From positions 1 to 64,000 of the forward strand of contig VTPC01091045.1 in assembly GCA_011009095.1 (NCBI GenBank): a stretch of DNA of 64,000 nucleotides, read 5' to 3'. This document shows, piece after piece, positions 10,870 to 22,833 of the stretch. This stretch comes from Ignelater luminosus. Taxonomy: Eukaryota; Arthropoda; Insecta; Coleoptera; Elateridae. The notes beneath the pieces were generated by a model that was not told where the DNA came from, ran no database searches, and was given only the letters and a program-made list of their open reading frames with translations. Both the position numbers and the translations under genes were made by a program. Numbering within the stretch: position 1 is the stretch's first letter; every line of letters begins with the position of its first letter.

Positions 10870-12880
10870 CTTTCTAGTTTCTTTTCTTCGTTACTAAAAT
10901 ATGAGTGAGATAGCTGTAAATAATCAAAGTAACGGGTTTATAAGTTTTTTATTACGAACTAGGGCAACAAATAAAATTCGGGAAAAGCCCTAGTCGATTA
11001 GGACAGTAATATACTGCCTACCTTGATTCTTGAAATATACATATAGACTGTTTTCAATTGTATTAATTGTGGCAACAACTTCAGATCCAAAACACCTCTA
11101 CAGCGTCACATGAGATAGGAATTCGGAAAGTACCAACATATTTGTGTAAATATTGCAGGCATAAAACCAGATTTAAAGGAATCTTGCTTCTGCATTTGAT
11201 TACCCATAACAATGTAACGTCGGCCTAGTAACCTGAACATATTATAAGAAAAAACGAAACGTTATAAGGTATATAGAGCTACACGTGTCTTTAGTTTAAC
11301 GATAATTACTGGGAAAAATACTACTGTATACTTTGTCGTTACTACAACAGCGATCTAGGAGAATAAACTGTGAACTTTTAAGCTATACAGCTTTAACTAT
11401 TATGTTGCTTATGAATGAGTTAAGATCAACCGATGTCCACAATATTTAGTGAAAATTACAGTGAATTGTTATACAGAATGGTCTTAAAATAGTTGGTCGA
11501 AGTTTGTGATTAGCTTAATAAAGAAATTTCTATAAATACATGTGTCCAGAAATATTTCTTTTTGAAGTTAGGGCTTATTTACTTTTCAACTGAATATGAA
11601 CAGCGTTATGCTATTTAAACTGTATAAAATAGGAAGGTCGTGGAAAAAAATTGGTAACAGTTCGATACAGCTACACTTAGGATTAAACTTGTACAGAAAG
11701 AATCTAATCTTTCCAATGCATGTATATCTATTCAGAGAACCAAAAGACACCTGCGGAAGGCTTCTCTGAAGCCAAACACAATTTTTAAAAAAACTTCAAA
11801 AATCGACGATCTTGACAGTTCACTAGCAAAGCGACAGTCATGACACTATAATATCGCGGCTACGTTCGTGCTACTCTCCGACAGCCTACCAACCGATAGT
11901 ACCACAACCCATTCTCCCTAAATCACCTAGAGAACATTGATCTCGCCCAAGCTGGGTGAATTCATTAAAAAATAAACTTTTAACTACTACTAACCTAGCA
12001 ACACCCTCGCTGCGCCCCCGCGCAAGATTGGAGTGAAATTCATTAAGAAAATTAACGTTTAACTCCTTCTAACCTAACCACACCCTCTTCACGCCCCCGC
12101 AACAGCTGAATCACTTGCCAACTTCATCGTTTATATCGTGCAACATAACCTAAGATGTACTTAAAAATCGTGTTTGTTTCTCGTCGGTTTCACCAAGATT
12201 GGATTAATTTTCTTTACCTCCGGCCACCTAATTGTGTTCTGTGAGCAATTCTCTGCCTGCTGATACCAAAAACTTACTCTCAAAATGTCGTTTTCCTAGA
12301 GGTAGCTATATCGAAAAATTACCAAAAAATTTATTTTTTAACATAAGGAATTTCTGATCATAGTTGCCAAGTTTTAATTATTGTCTTATGTCAAATCAGT
12401 TAAAGTCACTAATAATAAAGTAATTATACGAATAAGGTAACTAATATAATATTAAAATAAATCGTTTTTCTTCCATTGAACTAACAAATGTTTATTTGAC
12501 ACATGGGCGCGCAAATGGTAATTTTTGTTTAGCTTCAAGTATCGCGAGACCTTTTCGCAACATTAATGTCCTGCAAAAAAAACACTTTTGCAAACATACA
12601 TCGGAATTTTCATAAAACTGCATCGTTCGAAATTCGAAGTACTGATTATGGAGTTGAAAGAAATGTAGGAACATAAATATTGAGGAAGAAATGTTGGAAA
12701 TAATTAAAGAAGATTGATGTATCATACCGTTCGTTCTAAAAATTTTGCAAGAACAGTAATTGCACCCATTCCATATTAAATGATAAAACTGGGTTTTCAT
12801 GTGACAGCACTTTTTACCGATGAAAATATGTTTAAAAGAAACGCAGTTATAAATTTTGATAACAACTTTCTTATAGTGGT
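10870..12880. other. no gene recognised
   Basis: AT-rich apart from 11860-12110. The minus-strand frame 12492-12800 (102 codons) shows no recognisable domain and has the Phe/Lys/Asn-rich look of background translation. Confidence 0.45.
11948..12107 (+). repeat. diverged tandem duplication, two units of about 80 bases
   Basis: Both units contain 'gtgaa.ttcattaa.aaa', then 'taactnctnctaacct', then 'caccctc', then 'cgcccccgc'. The first runs to about 12022 and the second from about 12030. The GC-rich ends stand out from the AT-rich surroundings. Origin unknown. Confidence 0.6.
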
Positions 12881-12929
12881 CAGATAAGAATCCGTACGTT
12901 ATTTAAACTAGACATCAACAAACTGTTTT

Positions 12930-13265
12930 TAAATGTTTGGGCTGAAATGACGGAAAATCAATAAATAGATTATTAACTGGTCAAGATTAAAACATTTTTT
13001 AGGAAAAGAATTGTCAAGACTACTAACACTAAATAAAGCTGCTTTAAAAATACAAAACCGAATTTATCTTATTCACGATAGAACACTAGCACATTCCAGT
13101 CGCATTGCCAAAAGATTTTTGAATCGAACATATTCAAATAGGTGAAGGGGGCGAGGTAAAGCAGTTCCATGACCTGCTTATTCACCCAACTGCAATCCTC
13201 TGGTTTACTTTATTTGAGAGCGTCTTAAAAACACTCATTTATGCATTTTTAAAACTCTCTTTAGT
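12930..13265 (+). pseudogene. Tc1/mariner-superfamily transposase remnant (middle to C-terminal part)
   Basis: Plus strand. NVWAEMTENQ (usual form N-V/I-WAGI...) near 12938 leads through shifts into LGKELSRLLTLN, IYLIHDRTLAHSSRIAKRFL and NRTYSNR. This is the block around the second catalytic Asp, where DGAPAH has become DRTLAH. A TGA follows where the Trp of NRWIGRGG is expected. The next block is readable across frames up to a LKTL-type motif near 13250 that follows the SPDLTPLDFFLW block. First catalytic block and helix-turn-helix are not found. It is a different copy from the one at 10 kb, with different flanking residues and the opposite strand. Confidence 0.78.
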
Positions 13266-13719
13266 TAAAAGCAAATTATTTCTAATGCCCCTGTTACGTT
13301 TCTAGAGCTTGAACAGCACAGCACTGCAAATATTTGATTAAAAACTGAATAAACTCTTACTTCGGAAGGAAACATTTTCAGACACATGCTTGCCGGAACT
13401 TTTCTGTTTATTGTAGTTTGGCTAACCATCTTAGGCTCGTTCTATAATCAAAAACATAAATACTTGCCACTTTTCTCTTTTCTACTGAAGTTTTTATTTA
13501 TGCTATAGTGTACTATATTAACCAAACGAAATAGTCTAAATCTAAAAGGCAATGCACTTTGATAGGCAGCTTCTCTTTAATATTTTCTGGTTTGAAATGA
13601 ACTAGAAACAACGTAAAACGCATGTTGTAGCAATGGTAACTAAGACTCAGATAAAACAAAAAACTACTCCTAAAAATTCATGAAGACAAAAATCGTTCTT
13701 TTATCATTTAAAGGTTGGA

Positions 13720-14170
13720 GAAAGGATATTACCAGTCTGCAAAAAAATTATTTCTTTCAACTCTTGGCTTAAGTGAATGGTCAACAAGCAACTGGGTGAA
13801 GAAAAGTGCCGTGCTGATATCATCGAGAAGTATCCTTCAAAAGCTAAACAACTAAATGAAAATAAAGGCCAAAAAATTAAAGATCTTTTTAGAAAACCTT
13901 CTACGCTCTCTTTACATTACTGTAAAGGATCGGCTACTTACATTTTAAGCCTCTCAAGTCTATAAAGTGCACAAGAAAATAGTGTAAGAGACTACCGGAA
14001 AAGATATTTTTATAGCCGAAATGAAAAAGTTGAACATCGATATTTTCCAAGCATGGAAGGATTAGTGTGATCTGTGTTTTGCTGATAAATTGGGTAATGT
14101 CGATGCTGATGCCTACAATAAACACATAGATAGTAAAACAAGGACAAGAGAAGAAAAAACTAAAAATTAA
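13720..14170 (+). pseudogene. remnant of an uncharacterised, repeated insect protein family
   Basis: In plus frames broken by shifts I read FLSTLGLSEW near 13760, then a PSTLSLHYCKGSAT block near 13905 (the 'S-HYCR' type motif), then NIDIFQAWKD-stop-CDLCFA followed by KLGNVDADAYNKHIDSK and TRTREEK at 14035-14160. This succession is, from memory, characteristic of a multi-copy uncharacterised insect protein probably encoded by a mobile element. Its function is not known to me. The Lys-Asp-Gln-Cys block has a TAG in place of Gln. At least two frameshifts and one stop show it is dead. The family assignment rests on recollection of the motif pattern, not on a search. Confidence 0.6.
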
Positions 14171-14229
14171 AAGGATGGGCTTGCTGGTAGGTGATGCAGG
14201 TGATGCATGTGTTACGGACATTCAAATCT

Positions 14230-15500
14230 TAAGATATTCGAAATCTGATAGCATTGAATACAAACTAAACTTTGTTACAAATTGAGCTCCCCTACTATCA
14301 AGCCCATTAAATGTTGTAAGACGTGTACAAAAAATTATATGAAGGTGCGGTCCCAATCACAGTCAATAAATGTAACCATCTACGACCATTAAAGTCTGTA
14401 ATTCACAAGCATTATCACCCGTTCTACGATTTGTTAGTTTGTAGATAGTGTTTAAGTGTTCCAGTTAAAGGTAATGGGACGAAGCACTATTGTGGCCTCT
14501 TGCATTAGTTAATAAGGTTTTGCTGTTAAAAACGTGTCCGACCGTATATGGCAGTGAAGAAAAGTTACTCTGGTCGCAGCCTTGAACATGCTCTAGGAAT
14601 ACGAAGCTAGGTATTGTATTTGCATAACTCAACCTATGTTCTTATTTAAGACTCTTAAGAAGGTCAATAAAGGGCAACGATCGGCCTTGGCCCATAGCAG
14701 GTGGTCTGTGGTTAGGGCCTAGCTCAACCTGTGTTCGTGATCTTTTTAAAAAAAGAAACAAATCATCCGCCTTTATGCTCAAATCTCCCTGAAGGCTCAG
14801 GAGTCACCACAAGTGATTCATTTGAGAACGTAACCCAACTAGTGTTTGTGCTCTATGGTTACGTTAAGTGGCCACATCTATTTTTACTATAAAAAGGTTT
14901 AAAGAAGAGAAGCGCTGTAGAATGCTGTGTTCCAACCAGAACAAACGTGCCGGCGTATAAAGAACCTAGGGATAGTTCAGCTGACCTCTGCAACACCTCT
15001 ACTGTATTTTGTTTTTTTTTTTAAATAATTTCTGTATTCCAAGTGATTCGAATAGATTTATCTTCCTTTTCTGTTATGTAACCAATTTTTGTTTATTTTG
15101 ATTGAAGTTTTCTTCGTTTCCATTGTTTTCCCTTTTCTTTTATTTTTCTTTATTCAGTTACACTATTTTTATATTTGGCTTGATTATTCTGATCGATTTC
15201 ATTTAATAGTATTTTCTTCATGTTGATGGATCACCATTAAGTGTATATTTAAAGAAAAAACTAGAAAAGTAAGAAATTAATAAAATAAAGATAATAATAA
15301 TGACAACCGATTGATTCTTGAGGCACCAAAACTAAAGCTGCATTTTTTTTGTAAAACAGTCAGTATTAAAAACAGCATGTTATACTTCAAAATGGGTAAA
15401 AGGGCTTTCTCGAAAGAGACGATTGGTAAGCTTTAACTGTACCGTGAATCCTTGGTGTTTGGAAACCTAAAATATAAATTAAAAATTATAGTGAGATAAA
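14230..15500. other. no gene recognised
   Basis: The stretch 14440-15010 is less AT-rich than its surroundings and has the look of an old repeat. It is followed by a T-rich tract near 15007-15220. No family motifs, frames or paired ends could be established. Confidence 0.4.
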
Positions 15501-15502
15501 AT

Positions 15503-15794
15503 AGGAGACCGGAATTTTCTTCACATGGTTAGGCAGTTGCGATTTTCTAACCCATATTTACTAAAATAAAGAAAAAAACTAAACAAAATGGAGAAAAATA
15601 CTTTGAGTAAAAGTGAAAGCTAATAAGGTTTGTGACAAAACATAAAACTCTGCGATAAACGGTCTAGATGCTACGAGCGTTCAAAAAATGCCATTTTTTC
15701 GCTCTTTTCCCGTTTTTCCGGGAAACGCACCAGAGGGAGAGTCCCTTTTCAGAGCTAACTTTACTGGGCTAATAGGGAAAATTGCCGGTCTCCT
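15503..15794. mobile_element. MITE candidate, 292 bases
   Basis: Left end aggagaccggaattttc (15503-15519) and right end gaaaattgccggtctcct (15777-15794) are inverted repeats that differ by one inserted base. The interior has a GC-rich hairpin-like stretch (gctcttttcccgtttttccgggaaac) and no coding sequence, as expected for a non-autonomous DNA transposon. No convincing target-site duplication is seen, so superfamily is open. Confidence 0.6.
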
Positions 15795-15799
15795 GGACT

Positions 15800-18295
15800 A
15801 CCCATAATTTCTGATAAACAAATGTATGAAATATACGATAATCTAACTTCACGATCAATGCTAAATTCTTTATACAAAAGTTTGAAAATTTTAAATTGAA
15901 GCAATGAGAGTCTCGAAGAAGGTAAATACTATATCACATATGAAAACTCGAGGAGTTTCGTAGATTTCGTGCTTTATATATTATTTTGTTGATCTCTTTT
16001 AGATATTGTAGCTATTTCTATTTACCGAAATTAAGAGACCTTTAAGAATAATGGGAATAAATACATTATTGAACTATCCAGCGTCTCTTTGTGTGTAGTA
16101 CAGGAAGATAAGTAGCCACAGAGTATTCAATTATCAGATATTGCACGCTCTAACCCTATAAAATAACACAATTAAATTTTATTGTAGATTTAAAATAACA
16201 TATACATAAAGAAATTCCTTTAGGCTGTGAATACATTTTATGCCAATTAGTAGCATACGCGAGCTTGTTATGCGAGCAGTTTTCATCTAATTATGCAAAT
16301 TTACACTGCACCTTGTTTGCAAACTTAGAATGTGTTATAGAGAAGCTGTGGATAGTTGATATATAAAACTTATAGGGTGTGAAAAGTAACTATTTAAAAT
16401 AATCACGGGAGCATAAACCGTAAAAGGTGGCCAATAACGTGGTATAATCAAAACTTATATGTACATAATAATTATAAATAAATAATAAGTACAGATATAC
16501 ATAAATAACGAACAAATGATTTATTATTTCAACACTAAACACGTTCTACTAACACACGGTTGTTTAATTCATACACAAATTCTTCACTCTGTTAACAACT
16601 TGTTTTGACATACCAATTCGTAAAACGAATTTTTTATATGTTTAAAACTTGTTTGAAATTAATCTGAACGTAATTTAAAATTATAAATCACTGTTAAACG
16701 TAAAACTTTAAAAATTATAATCCCTAAGTGGTTCAACGGCCAAGATTGCACAATCGGTATTCGACCAAAAGAATTCTTACCAGTTATACAGGAACATGGA
16801 TAAGATTCCACAATTATAATGTCAGCTTTTTTTGCAATCCATATAAATTTTAATATTTAACAAATTTAATTACTGACTTTAAACTATTGTAATTTATAGA
16901 CGTGTTTTTTTGGTTGTTGTATTCTGAAAATGATCATCACTGCTTTACGAGTCTTTTTTATAATCGTCGGATATTAAACCAATTTCCGTAGAGAATCAAT
17001 AGAAAAACAGTTCTATTTATAAACTACTGCGTTCTTCTTGAAGACTATTTTTATATCACAACAATGCGTATTTAATATATGCGTGCTTTCCGCCTTTTTC
17101 ATTTCGTTTATTATTGTTCGGATTATTTTAAAGTACAATTAGAAAGCTGCTATTAAATAAAATGTGAAGGATTAATGACATGGGATGAAGTTTTCATTTA
17201 ACCAAGTTACATTTATATACAAGAACCTATCGCGTTGATGATACATCGATCAAAACAGAACTTCTTGTTGATGGATCTTAGGTAGACCACAAGGTTCCAT
17301 ATTTTTAAAGTATCGACTATGGAAACAAAAAAAACTTACTCTTCCCCAAATAAATAAATAAGTATAAATACAAGCCGTCAGTAGTAGGTTTCCATTTATG
17401 CAGTGGTTAACTTCTAGAATAAGTCAATTGAAATTAAAATTGCTTACTGTGTGGTCTGTTTAATCTGATTTAGTCAAGAAAGTTCCTACTTGCAAGTTCT
17501 GTATCTTCGTATTGTTTTAATACTCGTACATATGTACATTTACAGGTATTTATTGGTTTTTTAATACTATGTTCATGAATCAGGTAATATGAACTTGGCA
17601 CGTCAAGCCAGATGGTTTTTAAATAATAAAGTTAAATTCTTAAGCCTTTTATTACTGCATATTGTATGTGATATCTGATAACTCATAGTATTTTAGTAAT
17701 TGCAAGCTTCTACTTTTTCTCCCTGGCTTCATTCTGAATAAAAGCCACTTGTGCGCTTCGTACGAACTTGTCCGGCTCCCTATCGCCTTACCTTTCCTCC
17801 TACTAATACAATATTATTTTAAAACTATTCTAACGTTTCTAATTCCCGTTATAATTTTGTTTTTTTCAATGTTAATGATGAAGTAGATATGTAGACTTTT
17901 CTATTTAAAATTAAGTTCTATTTGATTCAATATTTTTAATTATATCTAATTTTCTTAATTCCTAGTCTCCAATTTGGTCCAATGAATTGCTTCCCGTGAG
18001 ATTTAATAATTTCTTTCATTTTATTAAGTGGTTTTTATGGTTTTCTTGAACTTGTTTTAAAGACAATATTGATTATAAACACCTATTTGTTAGTACAACA
18101 TAAATTTTAACCTGTTGATAGGTTAAAATTACGGTACTGCTAAAGCGTGTTACTTTTATAAGTGTTTATAAACGATTAAGCAATTATTTTTACAGATCTT
18201 TAATATTCAAATTTAAAATTTATAATTAATATAGCGTTACAATAATAACACCTAAACTGGTCATAAAAAATGCGTTTTGGCTTTGGCTTTGTTTC
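15800..18295. other. no gene recognised
   Basis: Very AT-rich, with stop codons dense in all frames and no motif, RNA gene or paired repeat that I can support. Confidence 0.5.
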
Positions 18296-18299
18296 TTTT

Positions 18300-18737
18300 A
18301 TAGTAAAAGCAACATTGCCCAATTATCTCCCACCGGTTTCGATTTTAATGTGTGATGTAAAACATCTAAATGTAAGAAACACCTAATTGTTTTAGCTGTC
18401 AAAAAATGGTTTTAGGGATTGATAACAACCTACAAAGTTGGGTTCATCAGGAACTGATTTTGCAGTTTCACATAGAAGCACTCCTCCGATTTGCATGAAA
18501 CCATAATCAAAATACTTTTCCATTATGTGGTAGAGCAACTCAGAATCATGTTTACGTAATTTTTTGTTTTTGTCAGGGGGAATAGCCCTAGAACACTATA
18601 GTATACAGTCGTATAAGACAGAAATTCTTTACAAATATCTCACTATCTAACAGCAGGGGTAAAAATAGAGGTTGATTTTGAAAACACTGTATACTTGTCT
18701 ACATCCTTTCGCAATTTAGTAAACTATCCCCTCAAAT
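18300..18737 (+). repeat. long inverted repeat, arm C of pair 2
   Basis: Same family and orientation as arm A. Shared blocks: 'gtaaaacatctaaatgtaag', 'ggttttagggattgataaca', 'catagaagcactcctccgat', 'acagaaattctttacaaata', 'gaaaacactgtatacttgtc' and 'tagtaaactatcccctcaaa'. The last matches arm D's 'tagtaaagtaccccctcaaa' on the opposite strand. Homology ends exactly where the hairpin at 18736 begins. Confidence 0.7.
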
Positions 18738-18762
18738 AGTAACAATTCCTAATTGTTACTAT
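18736..18762. repeat. perfect hairpin, 12-base stem, 3-base loop
   Basis: atagtaacaatt-cct-aattgttactat. It sits at the inner edge of arm C of the long inverted repeat, so it may mark a rearrangement or insertion junction. Confidence 0.75.
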
Positions 18763-18764
18763 CG

Positions 18765-20815
18765 TTGAGCCATAGGCAACGCGCGTAGAATCCAGCAATG
18801 CTCATGTCATTCGACACAATAACGTTGGCTGTGTAGTTTTAATTAAAAACATCATCCTAACATTCTTCTTGCACTAAAGCGTCCAAATTTTTTAGTATAT
18901 TTTTAAAAGTATATATTTAGTACAAGTTTAGAAACTGTATGTTAAAAAGACACCGTCTTTACAGTTTGAGACTTTTACAAGATTTCCTTGACAAGAAAAT
19001 ATTTTGTGAAATGGGTAAAACACAGGTCTGTTTGCCAATTTTTGGAAAACAACTAAATTTTTGAAGTTTATTAAGATCTTCTTCCTTACTTAATAAAAAG
19101 CTTTAAGCATGTTTTAATATTACAATGGCATTTGATCTTTGGGCTCAAAAGGTGACGAACTGTTAAAAAGATTTTCATTGCTAGCGCAAAATTTTATTTT
19201 ATATCGATTTGAAGTCAATATATTCAATGGTATGAAATATCTGTGATTTTGTATATTCTTTGGTCAGGTTTTTGATTAAGTTTACCACATACACTTACGC
19301 AGTTTACAATAACTTATAAAAAACTTTTAGAATAATTTTAATACATTTTGTAATGGATTTCTAGCTAGAGGTTATAGAGAATGACCTTCTTCGTATCAAA
19401 ATTGCACGTGTTTCTTGCTTTCAATGGATATAATGCAAGAATTACATTGTAAAGTCTATTTTGATAAATACAAATAGATATTAGAGACCATATATGTCAA
19501 TACAAACCACCCGATATGCTAGTCGTTGTTAATAGATCCGATGGTAAACAATGAATATGAAACACTTGCCAATCGATTTTGGCAATTAATTATTTTTTAA
19601 ACAACATAATCCATTAATAAGCACTATTTTATCACGCTACCTTCAGTTGTTTTAAAGATTTGAAACCTATTTGTCGTTGTCGGGTACACCCAGTACATCA
19701 AGGTGATCAAAATTTGATTTTTTATAATATCCAAACAAAGAAACAATTAAAGATCGTCCGAATCCGGCCCATATGTTGGATCATTAGGCGACATTTACTA
19801 CAAAACATGTTCCATTTTGATGGAACGTTTCTTTCCAGAAATATGTCAGAAAAGGCATCCTTCTTAATGCAGGAGCATGGAGTGAAAAAACAAATACAGG
19901 TCAAACTTCACTTGCATCAGCCTTGTTTAGAAGCTTTTTCCTGCACATATTCAAATTTCATAGCGAATGTTGGATAGTCTTCGTCATGTTTTAAAAATGT
20001 TAGGATTTACGATTGTACGTTACTGTTCACCGGAAAAACATATGACTAGTCCCGTTTACAAATCCACAATCCCGATTCACTTATCACTTACCGTTATCGA
20101 GACAAGATATTAAGTGTAATTTTACTACAATAACTTTCTTTAATGTTCCAGAGCGAAATGTCTAATTTGAAAGCAGCGTCGATCTTGTTTATTTCAGCCT
20201 AAATCATTTATAGTTCATCTTAGATAGTATTACCGACATCATACAACACATTGGATTAGTGAAAAATTAAACGTTGTTAAGTTTTTGATTCGAAAGTCCA
20301 AAAGATGTTTTAACTAGTAATAAAAATGATTCATATCATTATCACTAAAACAGAACAATGCGCTTCCTAATACAATACCGTTGGTAATCCTCAAAAGCTG
20401 GAATATACTATATCAGAATCGACCCAATGCAGACATTGCCAAACTTCAAACTTTTAGCGTGGTGCAGCGTGCGGTTGTGATTTTGCACATTTTGCTGAGA
20501 TTTTTAGCGGCGAAATCTTAAAATCACTGAGTAGACCTGTTTCGAAGTAGAATGAAACCCCTTCGTTGTATTTCAATATCATTTGAAAATTCAATCGTAC
20601 TTCCCACTAACGAACACTTACGGACCGAAGAAATGTGAATGGGTAGCTAACCCACAAGTACATTTGAAGTGCCAAATAAATAATGCCAGACTTGATAGAT
20701 AAGTTTAAGAGAAATAATTGCTGAGCACGCAATAAATGCATGGTGTTATACGTTAAGAAAATTTGTTGAAAGATGTGTAAAAGGCTTTCAGAATCATAAT
20801 GCAAAAATAACAAAA
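18765..20815. other. interior of inverted-repeat pair 2, no gene recognised
   Basis: AT-rich. The frames 19660-19977 (plus) and 20607-20813 (minus) have no recognisable motifs. I saw no similarity to the interior of pair 1. Confidence 0.4.
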
Positions 20816-21275
20816 GGAGGTTCCTTTACATGTTTCCGTTTACCATTAGCTAACATGTAAATTAAAAATTACTAAATGCTACTTTTATTATCTGTATGAG
20901 TCTTAAGGTCCCAAACCACTACAGCTTAATTCTTCTAAAAAGTCGCATATTTGAGGGGGTACTTTACTAGACTGATATGACCATGCAATGTAACATTTAA
21001 AAGGTTATTACCCTTTTAAGAAGAGTTATTGACGAAACCTTTGTTGAAATGCTTTTTTATTGTTTGTTGGAAGATACATTGAAGTTGGTTTCATTCAAAC
21101 TCGTTGAGTGTTTCTATGTGAAATGCCTGACAAGTCTAGCTTTGTGAGTTTGTTATCAACCCCTAAAACCTTTTTTTAGTAGCTAGCAGAAAATTACTTG
21201 TTTCTTAGATTTCGATGCTTTACAACAAACATGAAAATCATTAAAATCGGAATGGAACACTTGGGTGATGTTTCT
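20816..21275 (-). repeat. long inverted repeat, arm D of pair 2
   Basis: Reverse-complement copy matching arm B over its outer part ('acttgggtgat' end, 'tgtttcttagatttc', 'gatgctttacaaca', 'gtttgttatcaacccctaaa') and its inner part ('aaggtcccaaaccactacag', 'gtttccgtttaccattagct'). It lacks the 'aaattctttacaaat' block found in the other three copies. It faces arm C about 3.0 kb apart. Confidence 0.7.
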
Positions 21276-21279
21276 AAGA

Positions 21280-22590
21280 AAATCAGGTAGTACTTGTATT
21301 ACTCTTTAAGTTAGTTATTATACAGAAATATTTTTGTGAAACTAAAATATTTGCCTGTTATATTACTGAACTTAAGACTAATTTTGGAAAAGCGATATAA
21401 TAAAATCGCTGCTATAAATTTGTAACACTCAATAAATATGTGGTATTAAGAATATTTTCCTTTGTGTAGAATTCTTTCAGTAAACTGGCTGTTTAAAGAA
21501 ACATTATTATTAAAGACGTGTTGGCGTATTTCAAATTTCAAAAGTTTACCTCGTAACGGTTTACAGTAATAAAGCGCGCTTTAACTCGCCACGAATTAGG
21601 GTCGTGAGTTGCTACGAATTTCTGAATAGAATGGTTGCGAAAATCAACTATTTCTCAAAAAAGTTTCTCAACCTCCGGCAGTTCAAATTCTAATATGCTA
21701 GCGTGAACACGAAGGATTCTCTTAATGTGATTATCTGTAGTTAAACTCTTCAGTTTTGTAGATTTTAGCAGCTATCTGAAAAAAATTGTAGTGCATTTAC
21801 CAACTTGTGGCTGCTTGCTAATAAAGAAAAAGTTTTTCTAAGTAGGATCGTGAACAACTAAAAAATTTTTAGTTTTGTAATCCACTTTAAATTTGTACTA
21901 ATTTGATTATAAATTAGTGACTTCTTCTTAGGTATCTTTTAAACAATAGACTCCAATCTTGCAAATTAACTTGGTTAACTTTTTTATTTGAATTTATTAG
22001 ATGTGAGCAAAAACATTCTACATATATCTTTATACAATTGTTTCCAAAAGAACTTTAATGTTAGAAGAAATTTTACCACTGTTACAATTAATTAATATCT
22101 AGTGTTGCATTTTTTGTAATTTTATCTTGTTTTGTTGATTGTGTTTTATATTTCTCATGCAATAAGTTAAATGTTAGGGTGATTAAAGAATGAGATCATA
22201 AAATATCACTCCCAAGTTTGACAGCTTTTAAAGATGATCCTTGGGACATCTAAATATTTTGGTCAAAAATTTTAGTATACTTTAAAAATATTTCAATAAT
22301 AAGTAGACGCTACTGTTGTATTTGCTATTGTTACGTAAGCAAAAATAGTGAAAGTGTTCTCGATGTACATGTTACAAATAAATCTGCAGACAGCCCTGGA
22401 CTGTCCTGTTTAAAAGTCATGTCTTTAGCTACATTTCAACAAAGTTGAAAAACAGAAAAGAAACTTCAGGGTACATAGAAGTAAACAAAGTGAATAAATA
22501 TACATTTTACGAAAGATGGTAATAAAATGCTAAACAATGATTCTATCTCTTCTGACACGGTGAAAAACATTTAATATGGGTTCTATAGAA
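21280..22590. other. no gene recognised
   Basis: AT-rich. No coding motif, RNA gene or paired repeat was supported. Confidence 0.5.
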
Positions 22591-22596
22591 TATCAG

Positions 22597-22833
22597 TAGT
22601 GGCGGCTTGTCCATAAGAACTACGGGGCTGCAGCCATTCTCAATATTTTTTAAAAAAACTTGTCTTTTAGCTTAGTGAACCAAAGAAAGTCTTTTTTCCT
22701 TAAATGTGCGGTGTTCTTCTCAACCACTGGCATTGACGGTTCGTCTACGGTTCTTGAGCTATAATCTAATTTCTGCCTCGAAATGTTTGCAAAGGTGGCT
22801 ACCTGCAGCCACTATGGACGACGCATCACAGTG
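22597..22833. mobile_element. possible hAT-type MITE
   Basis: The left end tagtggcggcttgtccataa followed by ggggctgcagcc resembles ends of hAT-like elements (cagtggcgg...). The right end ctgcagccactatggacgac followed by gcatcacagtg is an imperfect inverted version. The interior is non-coding. No 8-base target duplication was found, and the inverted match is only moderate. Confidence 0.33.

Noticed and set aside
12492-12800. 102-codon minus-strand frame as a gene
   Set aside because: No motif, no good start context and background-like composition.
19660-19977. 105-codon plus-strand frame as the gene of the long-inverted-repeat element
   Set aside because: No transposase or other domain motif, and no counterpart inside pair 1.
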